From Ureibacillus acetophenoni (GTDB taxonomy: Bacteria; Bacillota; Bacilli; Bacillales_A; Planococcaceae), in the NCBI RefSeq assembly GCF_900220965.1, contig NZ_OBQC01000003.1:1-64000 (forward strand): a stretch of DNA of 64,000 nucleotides, read 5' to 3'. This document shows positions 36,170-45,332 of the stretch, piece after piece. Position numbers and translations under genes: made by a program. The first letter of the stretch is position 1; each line of letters opens with the position of its first letter. The notes beneath the pieces were generated by a model, which searched no databases, had not been told where the DNA came from, and was given only the letters and a program-made list of their open reading frames with translations.

Positions 36170-37221
36170 AGCAACTTATTCAGTCATTTTTACAAAAGGA
36201 AATTGAAAATGAAGTAACGCCAGGAGCAGTTATCGCAGTGAAACATAAGGGGAAATGGATATTAGAAGAAGAGATCGGATTTAATAGTACGGAAGACGAC
36301 AAGGTACCAATGACATCACAGCATCTATTTGATGTTGCATCCTTAACCAAAGTTCTTGCAACGACACCATCTATTTTACAATTGCTCGAATTAGGAGAAA
36401 TTCACCTGCATGACCCGGTTTCTACTTTTATCCCAGAGTTTGCTCAAAAAGGGAAAGAGGCAATTACAATTAAACAACTACTAACACATTCTTCTGGTCT
36501 AATTGCCCATCGACCTTATTTTGAAAAGCAGCTGAAATTTGATGAAGTGTTAGCAGATATTTGTGCAAACGAACAATTGACTTATCAGCCGGATACGAAA
36601 GTTGTTTATAGCGATTTAGGATATATTTTACTAGGGAAAATTGTAGAAATTGTTTCTACTATACCTATTGAACAATATTCAAAGAAATATATTTTCGAAC
36701 CGCTGGAAATGAACGATACAACCTATTTACCTGATGTTGAACGACAACGATACGCACCAACAGAGTATTTAGAGCATTTAAATGGCCATAAGTACGGGAT
36801 TGTTCATGATGACAATACGGAATTTATGGAAGGTGTAAGCGGACATGCAGGTTTATTTTCAACAATCGGGGATATTACAAAATTCTGTGACATGTTAGAA
36901 AATAATGGCTTTAATAACGATCATCAAATATTACACCCTTTCTGGTTGCAAAAATCAAAGGAGAATTTTACGCCTTTTTCCCCAGAAGCACGAGGATTAG
37001 GGTGGCAATTAAGAGGTGAAGGTGCAAGTCCAGCTGGAGATTTAATGTCTGCTAATACCTATGGTCATACAGGTTATACGGGCACAAGTTTTTATATCGA
37101 TCCAATCGCTGAAGTCACTGTCATTTTATTAACAAATCGAGTGTATTTTGGCCGTCATGATAAAATGAATCGTTTACGACCACGTCTACATAATCTCATC
37201 ATGACAAACTTAAGAAATTAG
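36166..37221 (+). CDS. Serine beta-lactamase-fold hydrolase, AmiE/YbbE-like (351 aa)
   Basis: GTG 36166 overlaps the previous stop (GTGA) and has AGGGGTG 8 nt upstream. The nucleophile motif SLTK (in FDVASLTKVLATTP, near residue 60), YSDLGYILLG near 146 and a HTGYTG near 306 mark a class C beta-lactamase/DD-peptidase fold. B. subtilis carries YbbE (AmiE, an N-acetylmuramyl-L-alanine amidase) in its murQ-murR-murP-amiE-nagZ locus, so peptide removal from muropeptides is plausible. Unlike YbbE there is no signal peptide, pointing to the cytoplasm. Confidence 0.75.
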   Translation: MKQLIQSFLQKEIENEVTPGAVIAVKHKGKWILEEEIGFNSTEDDKVPMTSQHLFDVASLTKVLATTPSILQLLELGEIHLHDPVSTFIPEFAQKGKEAITIKQLLTHSSGLIAHRPYFEKQLKFDEVLADICANEQLTYQPDTKVVYSDLGYILLGKIVEIVSTIPIEQYSKKYIFEPLEMNDTTYLPDVERQRYAPTEYLEHLNGHKYGIVHDDNTEFMEGVSGHAGLFSTIGDITKFCDMLENNGFNNDHQILHPFWLQKSKENFTPFSPEARGLGWQLRGEGASPAGDLMSANTYGHTGYTGTSFYIDPIAEVTVILLTNRVYFGRHDKMNRLRPRLHNLIMTNLRN

Positions 37222-37232
37222 GGGGAAATAAC

Positions 37233-37952
37233 ATGCATTTAATGGTTGTTGGGGCACATTGTGGAGACGGTGAAATACAAGCTGGAGCAATTGCACATAA
37301 ATATGCCGAAGCCGGTTATAAAGTAACCTTTTTACATTTAACTGCGGGTGAAAAAGGTGCGCCTGCCCATTTAACAGTGGACGAATATCGTGATCAAAAA
37401 ATAAAAGAAGCCGAAAAAGCTGCAGCAATATTAGGTGGGGTAAGCATCACACTTGATCATAGAGATGCTGAGTTAACATTTAATGAAGAAATTGTAAAAG
37501 AAGTTGCAACGATTTTTAGAAGGGAAAAACCTGATTTTGTTATTACACATTGGGTGAATAGTATGCATCCAGATCATGCACTATGCCAAAAAATTGTTCA
37601 AGATGCTTGGTTAAAAGCATCATTACCAGGATTTGATTTAGATGGACTGCCACCACATGGACTTCGTAGAGTATTTCATAGTGAAAATTGGGAAGACATG
37701 GATGGTTATGAGCCTGATATTTATGTAGATGTGTCAGATTCTTTTAAAGCTTATTTAGAAGCTCTATCATGTTATTGGTTCATTATGAATTCTTCAAGCT
37801 TCCGCTATTACGACTACTATAAAGCATTAGGTACAGTAAGAGGGTGTTTAGCTAGAACGACCTATGCCCAAACTTTACAAAATTCTAAAGGGCTTCATGT
37901 AAGAAAAGAAGGTCATATTCCAGGATTCCCACTACCAGGAGGTGCAAAATGA
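37233..37952 (+). CDS. PIG-L/BshB-type deacetylase family protein with altered active site (239 aa)
   Basis: LmbE/PIG-L fold. The usual AHPDD motif is AHCGD near residue 7, so the His and second Asp (zinc ligands in MshB) are kept but the first Asp, the general base in MshB, is Gly. The second zinc motif HPDH (in NSMHPDHALC) is intact near residue 112. Expected substrates of the family are N-acetylated sugars. In this locus an N-acetyl-glucosaminyl compound would fit. It may be active by a changed mechanism or have a new reaction. GGGGG lies 8 nt upstream. Confidence 0.75.
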   Translation: MHLMVVGAHCGDGEIQAGAIAHKYAEAGYKVTFLHLTAGEKGAPAHLTVDEYRDQKIKEAEKAAAILGGVSITLDHRDAELTFNEEIVKEVATIFRREKPDFVITHWVNSMHPDHALCQKIVQDAWLKASLPGFDLDGLPPHGLRRVFHSENWEDMDGYEPDIYVDVSDSFKAYLEALSCYWFIMNSSSFRYYDYYKALGTVRGCLARTTYAQTLQNSKGLHVRKEGHIPGFPLPGGAK

Positions 37953-39517
37953 GTTTAAAGAAAAAAGTTGGACGTTTATTAATTGCAGGTTTTAAAGGTA
38001 TTACTATGTCGGATGAAATTAAATATTTAATTCATGAATACCACATTGGTGGTGTCATTCTGTTTGGTCGAAACATCGGCACACCTACAGAAATTCTTCA
38101 TTTAACTCAAAGTTTGCAACACGAAGCGAAAGCAGCAGGTTATTCATCACCATTATTAATTTGTGTTGACCAAGAAAATGGTGTTGTTCGTAGATTAGGA
38201 GAAGGAACTACCATTATTCCAGGGGCTATGCTTTTAGGTGCAACCGATAATCCACAACATGCATATTCTGCAGGTGTTATTACGGGAAAGGAATTAAAGG
38301 CATTAGGTATTAATTGGAACTTAGCACCTGTTGTTGACGTAAATAATAACCCGAAAAATCCTGTTATTGGTGTTCGTTCGTTTGGAGAAGACCCAAACAA
38401 AGTGGCCGAGTTTGCCAAACAATCAATGCTTGGCATGCAACGAGAAAAAGTCATGACAACATTAAAACATTTTCCAGGCCATGGAGACACGAGTGTTGAT
38501 TCACATTTAGATTTGCCAATTATTAAACATGACTTACAACGATTGCATGAAGTGGAATTAGTACCGTTTAAAGAATGTATCGCTGCCGGAGCAGATGCGA
38601 TTATGACGGCCCATGTTTATTTCCCAGCTCTCGAAACGGAAGAAAATACTCCTGCAACACTTTCTAGGTCAGTAATTACTAATCTACTTCGAAAAGAGCT
38701 TAAATTTGATGGGGTTATTACAACAGATTGTATGGAAATGGATGCTATTGCAAAAGGAATCGGAACAGTAAATGGGGCAGTAAAAGCGATTCAAGCTGGT
38801 GTAGATTTAGTGATGGTTTCCCATATTCATTCATTACAAGAGCAGTCAATTTTAAAAATTGTAGAAGCAGTTGAAAACGGTGAAATTTCTGAGAAACAAA
38901 TTGATGAGTCAATTTGTCGAATAGAAAATATGATCAATAACTTCACAAATTGGTCTGAAATTGAAGAGACGAATTTAGTGCCCGCGTTTATTGGTTCGAA
39001 AGAACATAAAGATGAAATGAGAGAAATTTATTTAGATGGTGTAACAGTTGTCCATGATAATGGAAAAACCATACAGAAAGATGAAAAGGTATTACTAATT
39101 TATCCGACAAATCAATATGCCATGATGGTAGAAGATAAACGTTATTCAACTATTGAAATGGCGGAACAATTCAAGAAAGTTCATTCTTTAGTTGATGTAA
39201 TGGAGATTAATCCTTCTTCTTATGCAGAAGTAACATCAACGATTGCCAATGTTGTGCAAGCATATGATCACATAGTTGCATTAACATTAAGTGCCGTGCA
39301 ACAACCTGTACAAGAACAATTTGTACACGAACTTATAAAAACAGGAAAGTTAGTTGATGTAGTAGCTATCCGTTCTCCATACGATGCAAGTCTTTTCACA
39401 ATGGCAAATCGGATCATTTGCACATATGAGTTTACAAAAACTGCTTTTGAAGTAGTTTCTCAATATTTAGTAGGGAAAGTCCGAGTAAATGGAAAATTTC
39501 CCGTTACAACATTTTGA
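37949..39517 (+). CDS. nagZ: Beta-N-acetylglucosaminidase NagZ, GH3 (522 aa)
   Basis: GH3 family. The signature KHFPGHGDTSVDSHLDLP (near residue 173) contains the catalytic His-Asp dyad region, and TDCMEMDA near 259 contains the nucleophile Asp. NVNNNPKNPVIGVRSFGEDP near residue 130 is also diagnostic. NagZ releases GlcNAc from GlcNAc-(anhydro)MurNAc disaccharides or peptides. B. subtilis NagZ is secreted; this one starts directly with MSLKKKVGRLLIAGF and lacks a signal peptide, so it is likely cytoplasmic. The ATG overlaps the previous stop (ATGA). Confidence 0.9.
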   Translation: MSLKKKVGRLLIAGFKGITMSDEIKYLIHEYHIGGVILFGRNIGTPTEILHLTQSLQHEAKAAGYSSPLLICVDQENGVVRRLGEGTTIIPGAMLLGATDNPQHAYSAGVITGKELKALGINWNLAPVVDVNNNPKNPVIGVRSFGEDPNKVAEFAKQSMLGMQREKVMTTLKHFPGHGDTSVDSHLDLPIIKHDLQRLHEVELVPFKECIAAGADAIMTAHVYFPALETEENTPATLSRSVITNLLRKELKFDGVITTDCMEMDAIAKGIGTVNGAVKAIQAGVDLVMVSHIHSLQEQSILKIVEAVENGEISEKQIDESICRIENMINNFTNWSEIEETNLVPAFIGSKEHKDEMREIYLDGVTVVHDNGKTIQKDEKVLLIYPTNQYAMMVEDKRYSTIEMAEQFKKVHSLVDVMEINPSSYAEVTSTIANVVQAYDHIVALTLSAVQQPVQEQFVHELIKTGKLVDVVAIRSPYDASLFTMANRIICTYEFTKTAFEVVSQYLVGKVRVNGKFPVTTF

Positions 39518-39549
39518 TTAAAAATATATTTCAACTATTTAAAATTTTG

Positions 39550-39578
39550 TTGATATTATTTTTCAAACCGAATAAAAT
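39550..39578 (+). promoter_or_regulatory. Sigma-A promoter of the anmK operon
   Basis: TTGATA (39550-39555), exactly 17 bp, TAAAAT (39573-39578). It drives the block 39625-50415. Confidence 0.65.
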
Positions 39579-39580
39579 GT

Positions 39581-39595
39581 TAATAAGCGTTTGCA
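39581..39595 (+). promoter_or_regulatory. cre-like CcpA site over the transcription start
   Basis: TAATAAGCGTTTGCA matches the catabolite-responsive consensus WTGNAARCGNWWNCA at 13 of 15 positions. It lies just after the -10 box, where CcpA binding would block initiation. This is consistent with sugar-repressed MurNAc recycling. Confidence 0.5.
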
Positions 39596-39624
39596 AGTAA
39601 TTCGTTTGCTAAGGGAGGGGTATA

Positions 39625-40785
39625 TTGAAACCAATGCGTGTATGCGGTTTAATGTCTGGTACTTCACTGGACGGGTTAGATATCGCGATTGTAGATTTTT
39701 CAAAGACAAATGGGGATCTACAATATGAGTTAAAACATTTTGTTACGATACCATATGATAACGAACTAAAACTTAAGTTACATGAATTAATGGACCCGAA
39801 TGTATCAATTCAAAAAGTTTCTTCTATGAATATGTATTTAGGCGAACTCTATGCATCCTACATTAAAGAAGCCTTAGTAGATTCAGAGATTGAATATGAT
39901 TCCATTGATTTAATTAGTTCACATGGACAAACTATTTGGCATGAACCATTCGTAAACAAAAACGAAAAATACGCCCGTCCAAACACATTGCAAATCGGTG
40001 ATATTGCGGTATTAGCTGAAAAAGCAAAGATTCCTGTCATCGGAGATTTTAGAACGCGTGATATGGCTGCTGGTGGTCAAGGTGCACCTTTAGTTCCTTT
40101 TGCTGATTATTACTTATTTCAGCATGAAAGACAGGGGCGCATTTTAGTTAACATCGGAGGGATTGCGAATATAACAGTAGTCCCACATAAAACAAGTTCA
40201 AAAAATGTCATTGCATACGATACTGGCCCTGGAAATATGATCATCGATTATTTTGTCTCAAAGTATACAAATGGACAGCAAAGCTTTGACAGGGATGGGA
40301 ATTTAGCTAAATTAGGCGTAGTCCATTCTGAATTTTTGGAATATTTGATGAATAACCAATATTTCGAACTTTCTGCACCAAAAAGCACTGGTAGAGAATT
40401 ATTTGGTCAAGCATACTCGGAATGTATTTGGAGTGTTGGAGATCAATATAATCTCACACCATTGGACAAAATTTCAACAGTTACAATGTTTACAGCAAAA
40501 ACCTTAGCAAATGAGATTGTAAGATTAATCGAACCATACGAAGTGAAAGAAGTTTTTATTAGTGGAGGTGGTGTTCATAATTCTACTCTACTAAACTACT
40601 TAATAGAATTACTACCTGACACGATTCGTATGGAAGAAACCGATGTACTAGGTATTCAACATGATGCAAAGGAAGCCTTTGTTTTTGCACTACTTGGGTT
40701 TTTAGGTTTTAACAAAATTCCTAATAGCTTACCTTCATCAACAGGAGCAAATAGACAAACGGTTATGGGGAAAATTGCATGGTAA
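39625..40785 (+). CDS. anmK: Anhydro-N-acetylmuramic acid kinase AnmK (386 aa)
   Basis: Begins with MKPMRVCGLMSGTSLDGLD, the diagnostic AnmK ATP loop. INIGGIANI-type sequence (VNIGGIANITVV near residue 174), AYDTGPGNMIID near 199 and FISGGGVHN near 313 complete the ASKHA fold. Length is as in E. coli (~370). AnmK hydrolyses and phosphorylates 1,6-anhydroMurNAc to MurNAc-6-P in the cytoplasm, feeding MurQ. TTG start with AAGGGAGGGG. The gene follows a promoter and cre-like site and is 21 nt upstream of the ABC binding protein. Confidence 0.93.
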   Translation: MKPMRVCGLMSGTSLDGLDIAIVDFSKTNGDLQYELKHFVTIPYDNELKLKLHELMDPNVSIQKVSSMNMYLGELYASYIKEALVDSEIEYDSIDLISSHGQTIWHEPFVNKNEKYARPNTLQIGDIAVLAEKAKIPVIGDFRTRDMAAGGQGAPLVPFADYYLFQHERQGRILVNIGGIANITVVPHKTSSKNVIAYDTGPGNMIIDYFVSKYTNGQQSFDRDGNLAKLGVVHSEFLEYLMNNQYFELSAPKSTGRELFGQAYSECIWSVGDQYNLTPLDKISTVTMFTAKTLANEIVRLIEPYEVKEVFISGGGVHNSTLLNYLIELLPDTIRMEETDVLGIQHDAKEAFVFALLGFLGFNKIPNSLPSSTGANRQTVMGKIAW

Positions 40786-40806
40786 AACAAATAGGGGGAA
40801 AGAAAA

Positions 40807-42144
40807 ATGAAAAGGATTTGGAAAAAATCTACGCTTCTTTTAGCTTCACTAGGCTTAACAGCTTCTATGTTAGCTGCATGTAGTGGAGGTAGTAATGAAG
40901 AAGTAGGAGATGCTGATGAATTTAAAGGAACAATCACAATTTGGGATGGTCCAAGATGGCCAGATGAAGATGACAACAAATATCATTGGTTAGAAAGCAA
41001 AATTGCAGAATACGAAGCAGCACACGAAGGTATTAAAATTGAACTGGTTCAAGTTCCTTGGGCTGAAATGGGCGATAAACTTGGGGTATCTATCGCAGGA
41101 CAAGCTTGGCCAGATATTGCACCAGTTGATATAAGTGGAAGTTCTGTAAGTATTGATCATATTGAACAAGGTGTAGTTGAACCATTAGATGCATACTTAA
41201 CTAAAGAAGAAAAAGCAGATTTTTATGAAAATGCTCTAGATGCATATTCGTATGATGGAAAACTATACGGAATTCCAAATTCAATAACATTACACACAAT
41301 GCTTCTAAATCTAGATTTATTTGAAGAAAGAGGCGTTACACCACCTGAAAATGGTAAATGGACATATGCAGAGTTTTTAAAAACAGCAAAAGATTTAACA
41401 TTCGATCGTGATGGAGATGGAAAAACAGATGTGTACGGTTTCTCCACTTACATTTTACCTGGATACTATGAAGCTTGGCCATTCTTCTATAAAAACGGTG
41501 GTTCTCCACTTAATGAAGATTTGACAGAGTTTACGTTTGATGATCCAAAAGTAGTTCAAGCGATTCAAGATTTAGCAGATTTAAAATTAAAAGAAGATGC
41601 AGCACCTGAAACTTTAGGTGGTTCAGATGTTGGTGGTACATTCCAAGCTTGGGCTAACGAAGAACAACGTACTGTTGCAATGGAACCTTGGGCAACTTGG
41701 GCTATTGGTTCAGCACAAGGCGCATACCCTACGAACTTTATGGTAGCAGAATACCCAACTGGTGATTCGGGTGAATCAGTAACAATTGGTGGAGTTGGTG
41801 GTTGGTTAATGTTTAACCAAAAAGATGATGCAAATAAAAAAGCAGCAGTTGCTGATTTTATGAAATTTATTTCTTCAACAGAAGAGCAATTTACAATGGC
41901 TCAACATTACGGTATTTTCCCAGCTCGTATTAGTTCTTCTGATATGGAACCATTTAAAGACAACCCTGAGATGGCAAGAGCGATGGAAATGTCTGACCAA
42001 GTTGTCATGCTTCCTCGTCACCCAGAATGGAAAAAGATTGATGAAGCAATTCAAACACAACTTCAATTAGTATTTAATGGTGAAAAAACGGCAGAACAAG
42101 CGATGGCTGACGCGAAAAAAGTTGTCGACGAATTATTGAAATAA
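40807..42144 (+). CDS. ABC sugar-binding lipoprotein (445 aa)
   Basis: A lipoprotein signal with lipobox LAAC and modified Cys25 is followed by an extracellular solute-binding protein family 1 (MalE/UgpB type) fold. Typical stretches are KGTITIWDGPRWP, YGIPNSITLHTMLLNLDLF near 150 and GGVGGWLMFNQ near 327. It should capture an oligosaccharide, here probably a MurNAc- or GlcNAc-containing sugar or muropeptide, outside the membrane. It is first of the importer genes and is followed by a hairpin before the permeases, which usually leaves the binding protein in excess. Confidence 0.85.
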   Translation: MKRIWKKSTLLLASLGLTASMLAACSGGSNEEVGDADEFKGTITIWDGPRWPDEDDNKYHWLESKIAEYEAAHEGIKIELVQVPWAEMGDKLGVSIAGQAWPDIAPVDISGSSVSIDHIEQGVVEPLDAYLTKEEKADFYENALDAYSYDGKLYGIPNSITLHTMLLNLDLFEERGVTPPENGKWTYAEFLKTAKDLTFDRDGDGKTDVYGFSTYILPGYYEAWPFFYKNGGSPLNEDLTEFTFDDPKVVQAIQDLADLKLKEDAAPETLGGSDVGGTFQAWANEEQRTVAMEPWATWAIGSAQGAYPTNFMVAEYPTGDSGESVTIGGVGGWLMFNQKDDANKKAAVADFMKFISSTEEQFTMAQHYGIFPARISSSDMEPFKDNPEMARAMEMSDQVVMLPRHPEWKKIDEAIQTQLQLVFNGEKTAEQAMADAKKVVDELLK

Positions 42145-42151
42145 CCATGAA

Positions 42152-42183
42152 GAAGCAGGTTTTGCGAGAAGCAAGCCTGCTTC
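42152..42183 (+). promoter_or_regulatory. Intercistronic hairpin after the binding-protein gene
   Basis: GAAGCAGG (42152-42159) pairs with CCTGCTTC (42176-42183), directly after the binding protein stop and before the permease ribosome-binding site. There is no strong T-run, so it is more likely an mRNA stabiliser or partial attenuator than a full terminator. Confidence 0.5.
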
Positions 42184-42203
42184 ATTTGTAGGAGGTGTAT
42201 GCA

Positions 42204-43172
42204 ATGACTCAAGTGAAATTGGATCCTGTAGAACAAGCAACTGTAAAGGAGAATCGTTTACAAGATACGAAAGAACTGAAAAAGTCGCACAAAAAACCAA
42301 ATAGAGTTTGGCAAGACATGAAGAAAAACTACAGTGCTTATTTGTTTCTCTTACCAAAATTAATATTATTTGTGTTGTTTGTCGCATTTCCAGTAGTTTG
42401 GGCAATTGTTCTATCATTTCAAGAGTATAGATTCAACGGTAGTATCTTTATAGGATTAGATAATTACATAGCAGTATTTAAAAGTGAAGCATTTCGTATT
42501 GCTTTAAAAAATACACTACTATTTACCGTTGTAACTGTACCTTTTTCTGTTATTAGTGCACTTGTGATATCCGTTATGATTTTCGGTTTAGGTAAGATTT
42601 CTCAAAGCTTTTTCCGCTCAGCCTTCTATTTACCATCTGTTACATCGATGGTTATCATAGCAATGGTTTGGCGTTGGATGTATAACTATGACTTTGGTTT
42701 GTTTAACTACTTTTTAAGCTGGTTCGGTGTAGAACCGATCAACTGGTTAGGTCAATCTGCTACTGCATTATGGGCTTTGATTATCATGTCATGTTTAATT
42801 CCTTTTGGTACTGGAATCATTATGTATTTAGCTTCTATGGGGTCCATTTCTCAATCACTTTATGAAGCTGCACGTATTGATGGTGCAAATAGTATTAAAC
42901 AGTTCTTTCATATAACAGTACCATTACTTAAACCTACAACTTTATACCTAGTATTATTAAGTACAATTGGTTCCTTCCAAGTATTTACTCAAATCATCAT
43001 GATGACTGGTGGAGGACCAGGTAGTTCGACTGAGACGCTAGTACATTTAATCTATAAAACTGGTTTCCGAGATTTTGAATATGGTTTAGCATCAGCTCAA
43101 GCAGTTGTGTTATTTGTGATCATTCTCATTTTCTCGATTATCCAGTTTAGAGTACTACGACATGATGAGTAG
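42204..43172 (+). CDS. ABC sugar transporter permease, MalF type (322 aa)
   Basis: ATG 42204 follows TAGGAGGTG; an upstream in-frame GTG would be inside that ribosome-binding site. Six membrane helices, with the EAA loop coupling motif YEAARIDGANSIKQFFHITVP near residue 220. The N-terminal ~40 residues are a charged cytoplasmic tail. It pairs with the next permease. Confidence 0.85.
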   Translation: MTQVKLDPVEQATVKENRLQDTKELKKSHKKPNRVWQDMKKNYSAYLFLLPKLILFVLFVAFPVVWAIVLSFQEYRFNGSIFIGLDNYIAVFKSEAFRIALKNTLLFTVVTVPFSVISALVISVMIFGLGKISQSFFRSAFYLPSVTSMVIIAMVWRWMYNYDFGLFNYFLSWFGVEPINWLGQSATALWALIIMSCLIPFGTGIIMYLASMGSISQSLYEAARIDGANSIKQFFHITVPLLKPTTLYLVLLSTIGSFQVFTQIIMMTGGGPGSSTETLVHLIYKTGFRDFEYGLASAQAVVLFVIILIFSIIQFRVLRHDE

Positions 43173-43185
43173 GGGAGGGTCGAAA

Positions 43186-44157
43186 ATGAAAAACAAACCG
43201 ATTAAAAGTTTAAACAAAATTATCACCTATATTTTACTAACGATATTTGCGATTATTTCATTATTACCACTTTACTGGGTATTTTCGACATCACTACAGT
43301 TAAGTAGTTATCAGTCACAAGACATGGAAAGACCAGTATCTTATGTTAACGCGAATCCACCAAAAATGTATCCGATGGGTATACCTTTGTACTTCGAACA
43401 TTGGGGTGAAGCACGAGAAGCTGCAAAAGCAGGTGATATTGAGTTAGAAACATATCATCGTGACATGATGAGTTACATTATTGAAGATACCTTTTCTAGT
43501 TTTGTTAACCTATTTACAAAACAAGATGTCGGAAAGTGGTTCTTTAATAGTATATACATTGCAGTAATTGTAACTTTTGGGATTCTACTCTTTGACTCCA
43601 TGGCCGGTTATGTATTAGCCAAAAAGAGGTTTCCTGGTCGTAATTTAATTTTTTGGGTTATTATCGCGACGATGATGATTCCGGGACAAGTTACTCTTGT
43701 TCCATTATTTTTCATGGTAGGTAAATTGGAGTTAATGAATACCCATTGGGCATTGATACTACCTGATTTAGCAATGGTATTTGGTGTATTTTTAATGAGA
43801 CAGTTCATGTACTCTATTCCAGACGAATTATTAGAAGCGGCGAAAATGGATGGCGCTAGTGAATGGAAGACGTATTGGACAGTTGTATTGCCTCTTGCTA
43901 AACCTGGTCTTGCAGCGTTAGGTATTTTTACATTCATGAGCGTTTGGAATTCATTCCTTTGGCCAATTATTGTCTTGAATAATGAGGCTCTTTACACATT
44001 ACCTGTAGGGTTGAAAACGTTGCAAGATGCAAACTTAGCAAGTTTTAAATTGCTTATGAGTGGAGCTGCAATTACGGCAATTCCAATGATTATCGTATTT
44101 ATTTTATTCCAACGACACTTCGTAAAAGGCTTGACGATTGGTGGAGTAAAAGAATAA
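43186..44157 (+). CDS. ABC sugar transporter permease, MalG type (323 aa)
   Basis: ATG 43186 has GGGGAGGG upstream; two earlier ATG codons lie in the previous gene's end. The EAA motif LLEAAKMDGASEWKTYWTVV (near residue 213) and the terminal FVKGLTIGGVKE are typical of MalG/UgpE permeases. An ~80-residue insertion between the first and second membrane segments (from ~40 to ~115, containing QSQDMERPVSYVNANPPKMY) is longer than in most relatives and would be extracytoplasmic. The stop overlaps the next start (ATGA). Confidence 0.85.
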   Translation: MKNKPIKSLNKIITYILLTIFAIISLLPLYWVFSTSLQLSSYQSQDMERPVSYVNANPPKMYPMGIPLYFEHWGEAREAAKAGDIELETYHRDMMSYIIEDTFSSFVNLFTKQDVGKWFFNSIYIAVIVTFGILLFDSMAGYVLAKKRFPGRNLIFWVIIATMMIPGQVTLVPLFFMVGKLELMNTHWALILPDLAMVFGVFLMRQFMYSIPDELLEAAKMDGASEWKTYWTVVLPLAKPGLAALGIFTFMSVWNSFLWPIIVLNNEALYTLPVGLKTLQDANLASFKLLMSGAAITAIPMIIVFILFQRHFVKGLTIGGVKE

Positions 44158-45320
44158 TGAGAACAAAAGTAAATCTCGGCGTAGACGTATTTTTAGAGCA
44201 GTATGTTCACTTAGTGAAAGGCAAACGTGTTGGTTTATTGACGAATCAAACAGGTGCTAATGCAAAGTTAGTTTCCACGATTCGGTTATTTCATCAACAT
44301 CCAGCTATTCAATTAACAGCATTATTTGCACCAGAACATGGGTTGAAAACAAATGTTAAGGAAGGCGAAAAGTTTCCAAATATGGTTCACCAGGAAACAA
44401 ATCTTCCTGTGTTTAGCTTATATGGAGCTTCAAAAAAGCCTACTGATGAAATGATGGACGAAGTTGATGTTGTAATATTCGATATTCAAGATATAGGTGC
44501 TCGTTATTACACATACATTTATACCCTCGCTTATATGATGGAAGCTTGTCGAAGTACAAATAAGAAAATGATTGTGTTAGATCGTCCAAATCCAATTGGT
44601 GGGATTGAAGTAGAAGGGAATTTAGTTGACGTAGATTTCACTTCGTTTGTTGGTCTATACCCAATACCAAATCGCCATGGCATGACTGTTGGTGAATTGG
44701 CGAGTTATTTTAACAAAGAATTTTCCATTCAGTGTGATTTAACCGTTGTATTAATGGAAGGTTGGTCAAGAAACATGTACTTTCCAGATACAAATCTCCC
44801 ATGGATTTCACCATCACCAAATACGACGGGAATCGATATGATGTTACTTTATCCAGGTACTTGTTTAATCGAAGGGACAAATCTTTCGGAAGGAAGAGGT
44901 ACTACACAACCATTTGAAATTATCGGCGCTCCTTTCATTAACGGCGAAAAGTTACAAGACGAATTGAATGCACTAAAATTACCAAATGTTTATTTTAGGG
45001 CTACATCATTCAAACCAACATACCAAAAATATAAGAATGAACTATGTGAAGGTATCCAATTGCATATTTTAGATCGTTTGAATTTTAAACCACTAGGTAC
45101 TTTTTCGAAAATGTTTAATACGATTTTTAATATTTACGGTAACCGTATAGAGTTCTTAAAATATGAAAATTTAAAGCATCCAATGTTTGATTTACTCGCT
45201 GGGAATGCACTGCTAAGAAAGTCTGTGTTAGATGGTAATATCGATAATTTTTTAGAAGAGTATCGAACAGATACGGAAGAATTTATCTCAAAAAGAGATA
45301 AGTATTTACTCTATAGATAG
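44157..45320 (+). CDS. namZ: NamZ, exo-beta-N-acetylmuramidase (DUF1343, 387 aa)
   Basis: DUF1343 (YbbC) family with its conserved GKRVGLLTNQTG near residue 22, FAPEHGLKTN near 60, DVVIFDIQDIGARYYTYIYT near 104, LDRPNPIGG near 141 and LSEGRGTTQPFE near 245. NamZ of B. subtilis removes MurNAc from the non-reducing end of glycan fragments. The B. subtilis enzyme is secreted; this one begins MRTKVNLGVDVFLEQ and has no signal peptide. It is translationally coupled to the permease gene, so an imported substrate is likely. Confidence 0.88.
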   Translation: MRTKVNLGVDVFLEQYVHLVKGKRVGLLTNQTGANAKLVSTIRLFHQHPAIQLTALFAPEHGLKTNVKEGEKFPNMVHQETNLPVFSLYGASKKPTDEMMDEVDVVIFDIQDIGARYYTYIYTLAYMMEACRSTNKKMIVLDRPNPIGGIEVEGNLVDVDFTSFVGLYPIPNRHGMTVGELASYFNKEFSIQCDLTVVLMEGWSRNMYFPDTNLPWISPSPNTTGIDMMLLYPGTCLIEGTNLSEGRGTTQPFEIIGAPFINGEKLQDELNALKLPNVYFRATSFKPTYQKYKNELCEGIQLHILDRLNFKPLGTFSKMFNTIFNIYGNRIEFLKYENLKHPMFDLLAGNALLRKSVLDGNIDNFLEEYRTDTEEFISKRDKYLLYR

Positions 45321-45332
45321 GAAGGCAGAGCG

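Noticed and set aside
38140..38490. 116-codon minus-strand frame inside nagZ
   Set aside because: It is fully covered by the well-supported nagZ frame and has no ribosome-binding site.
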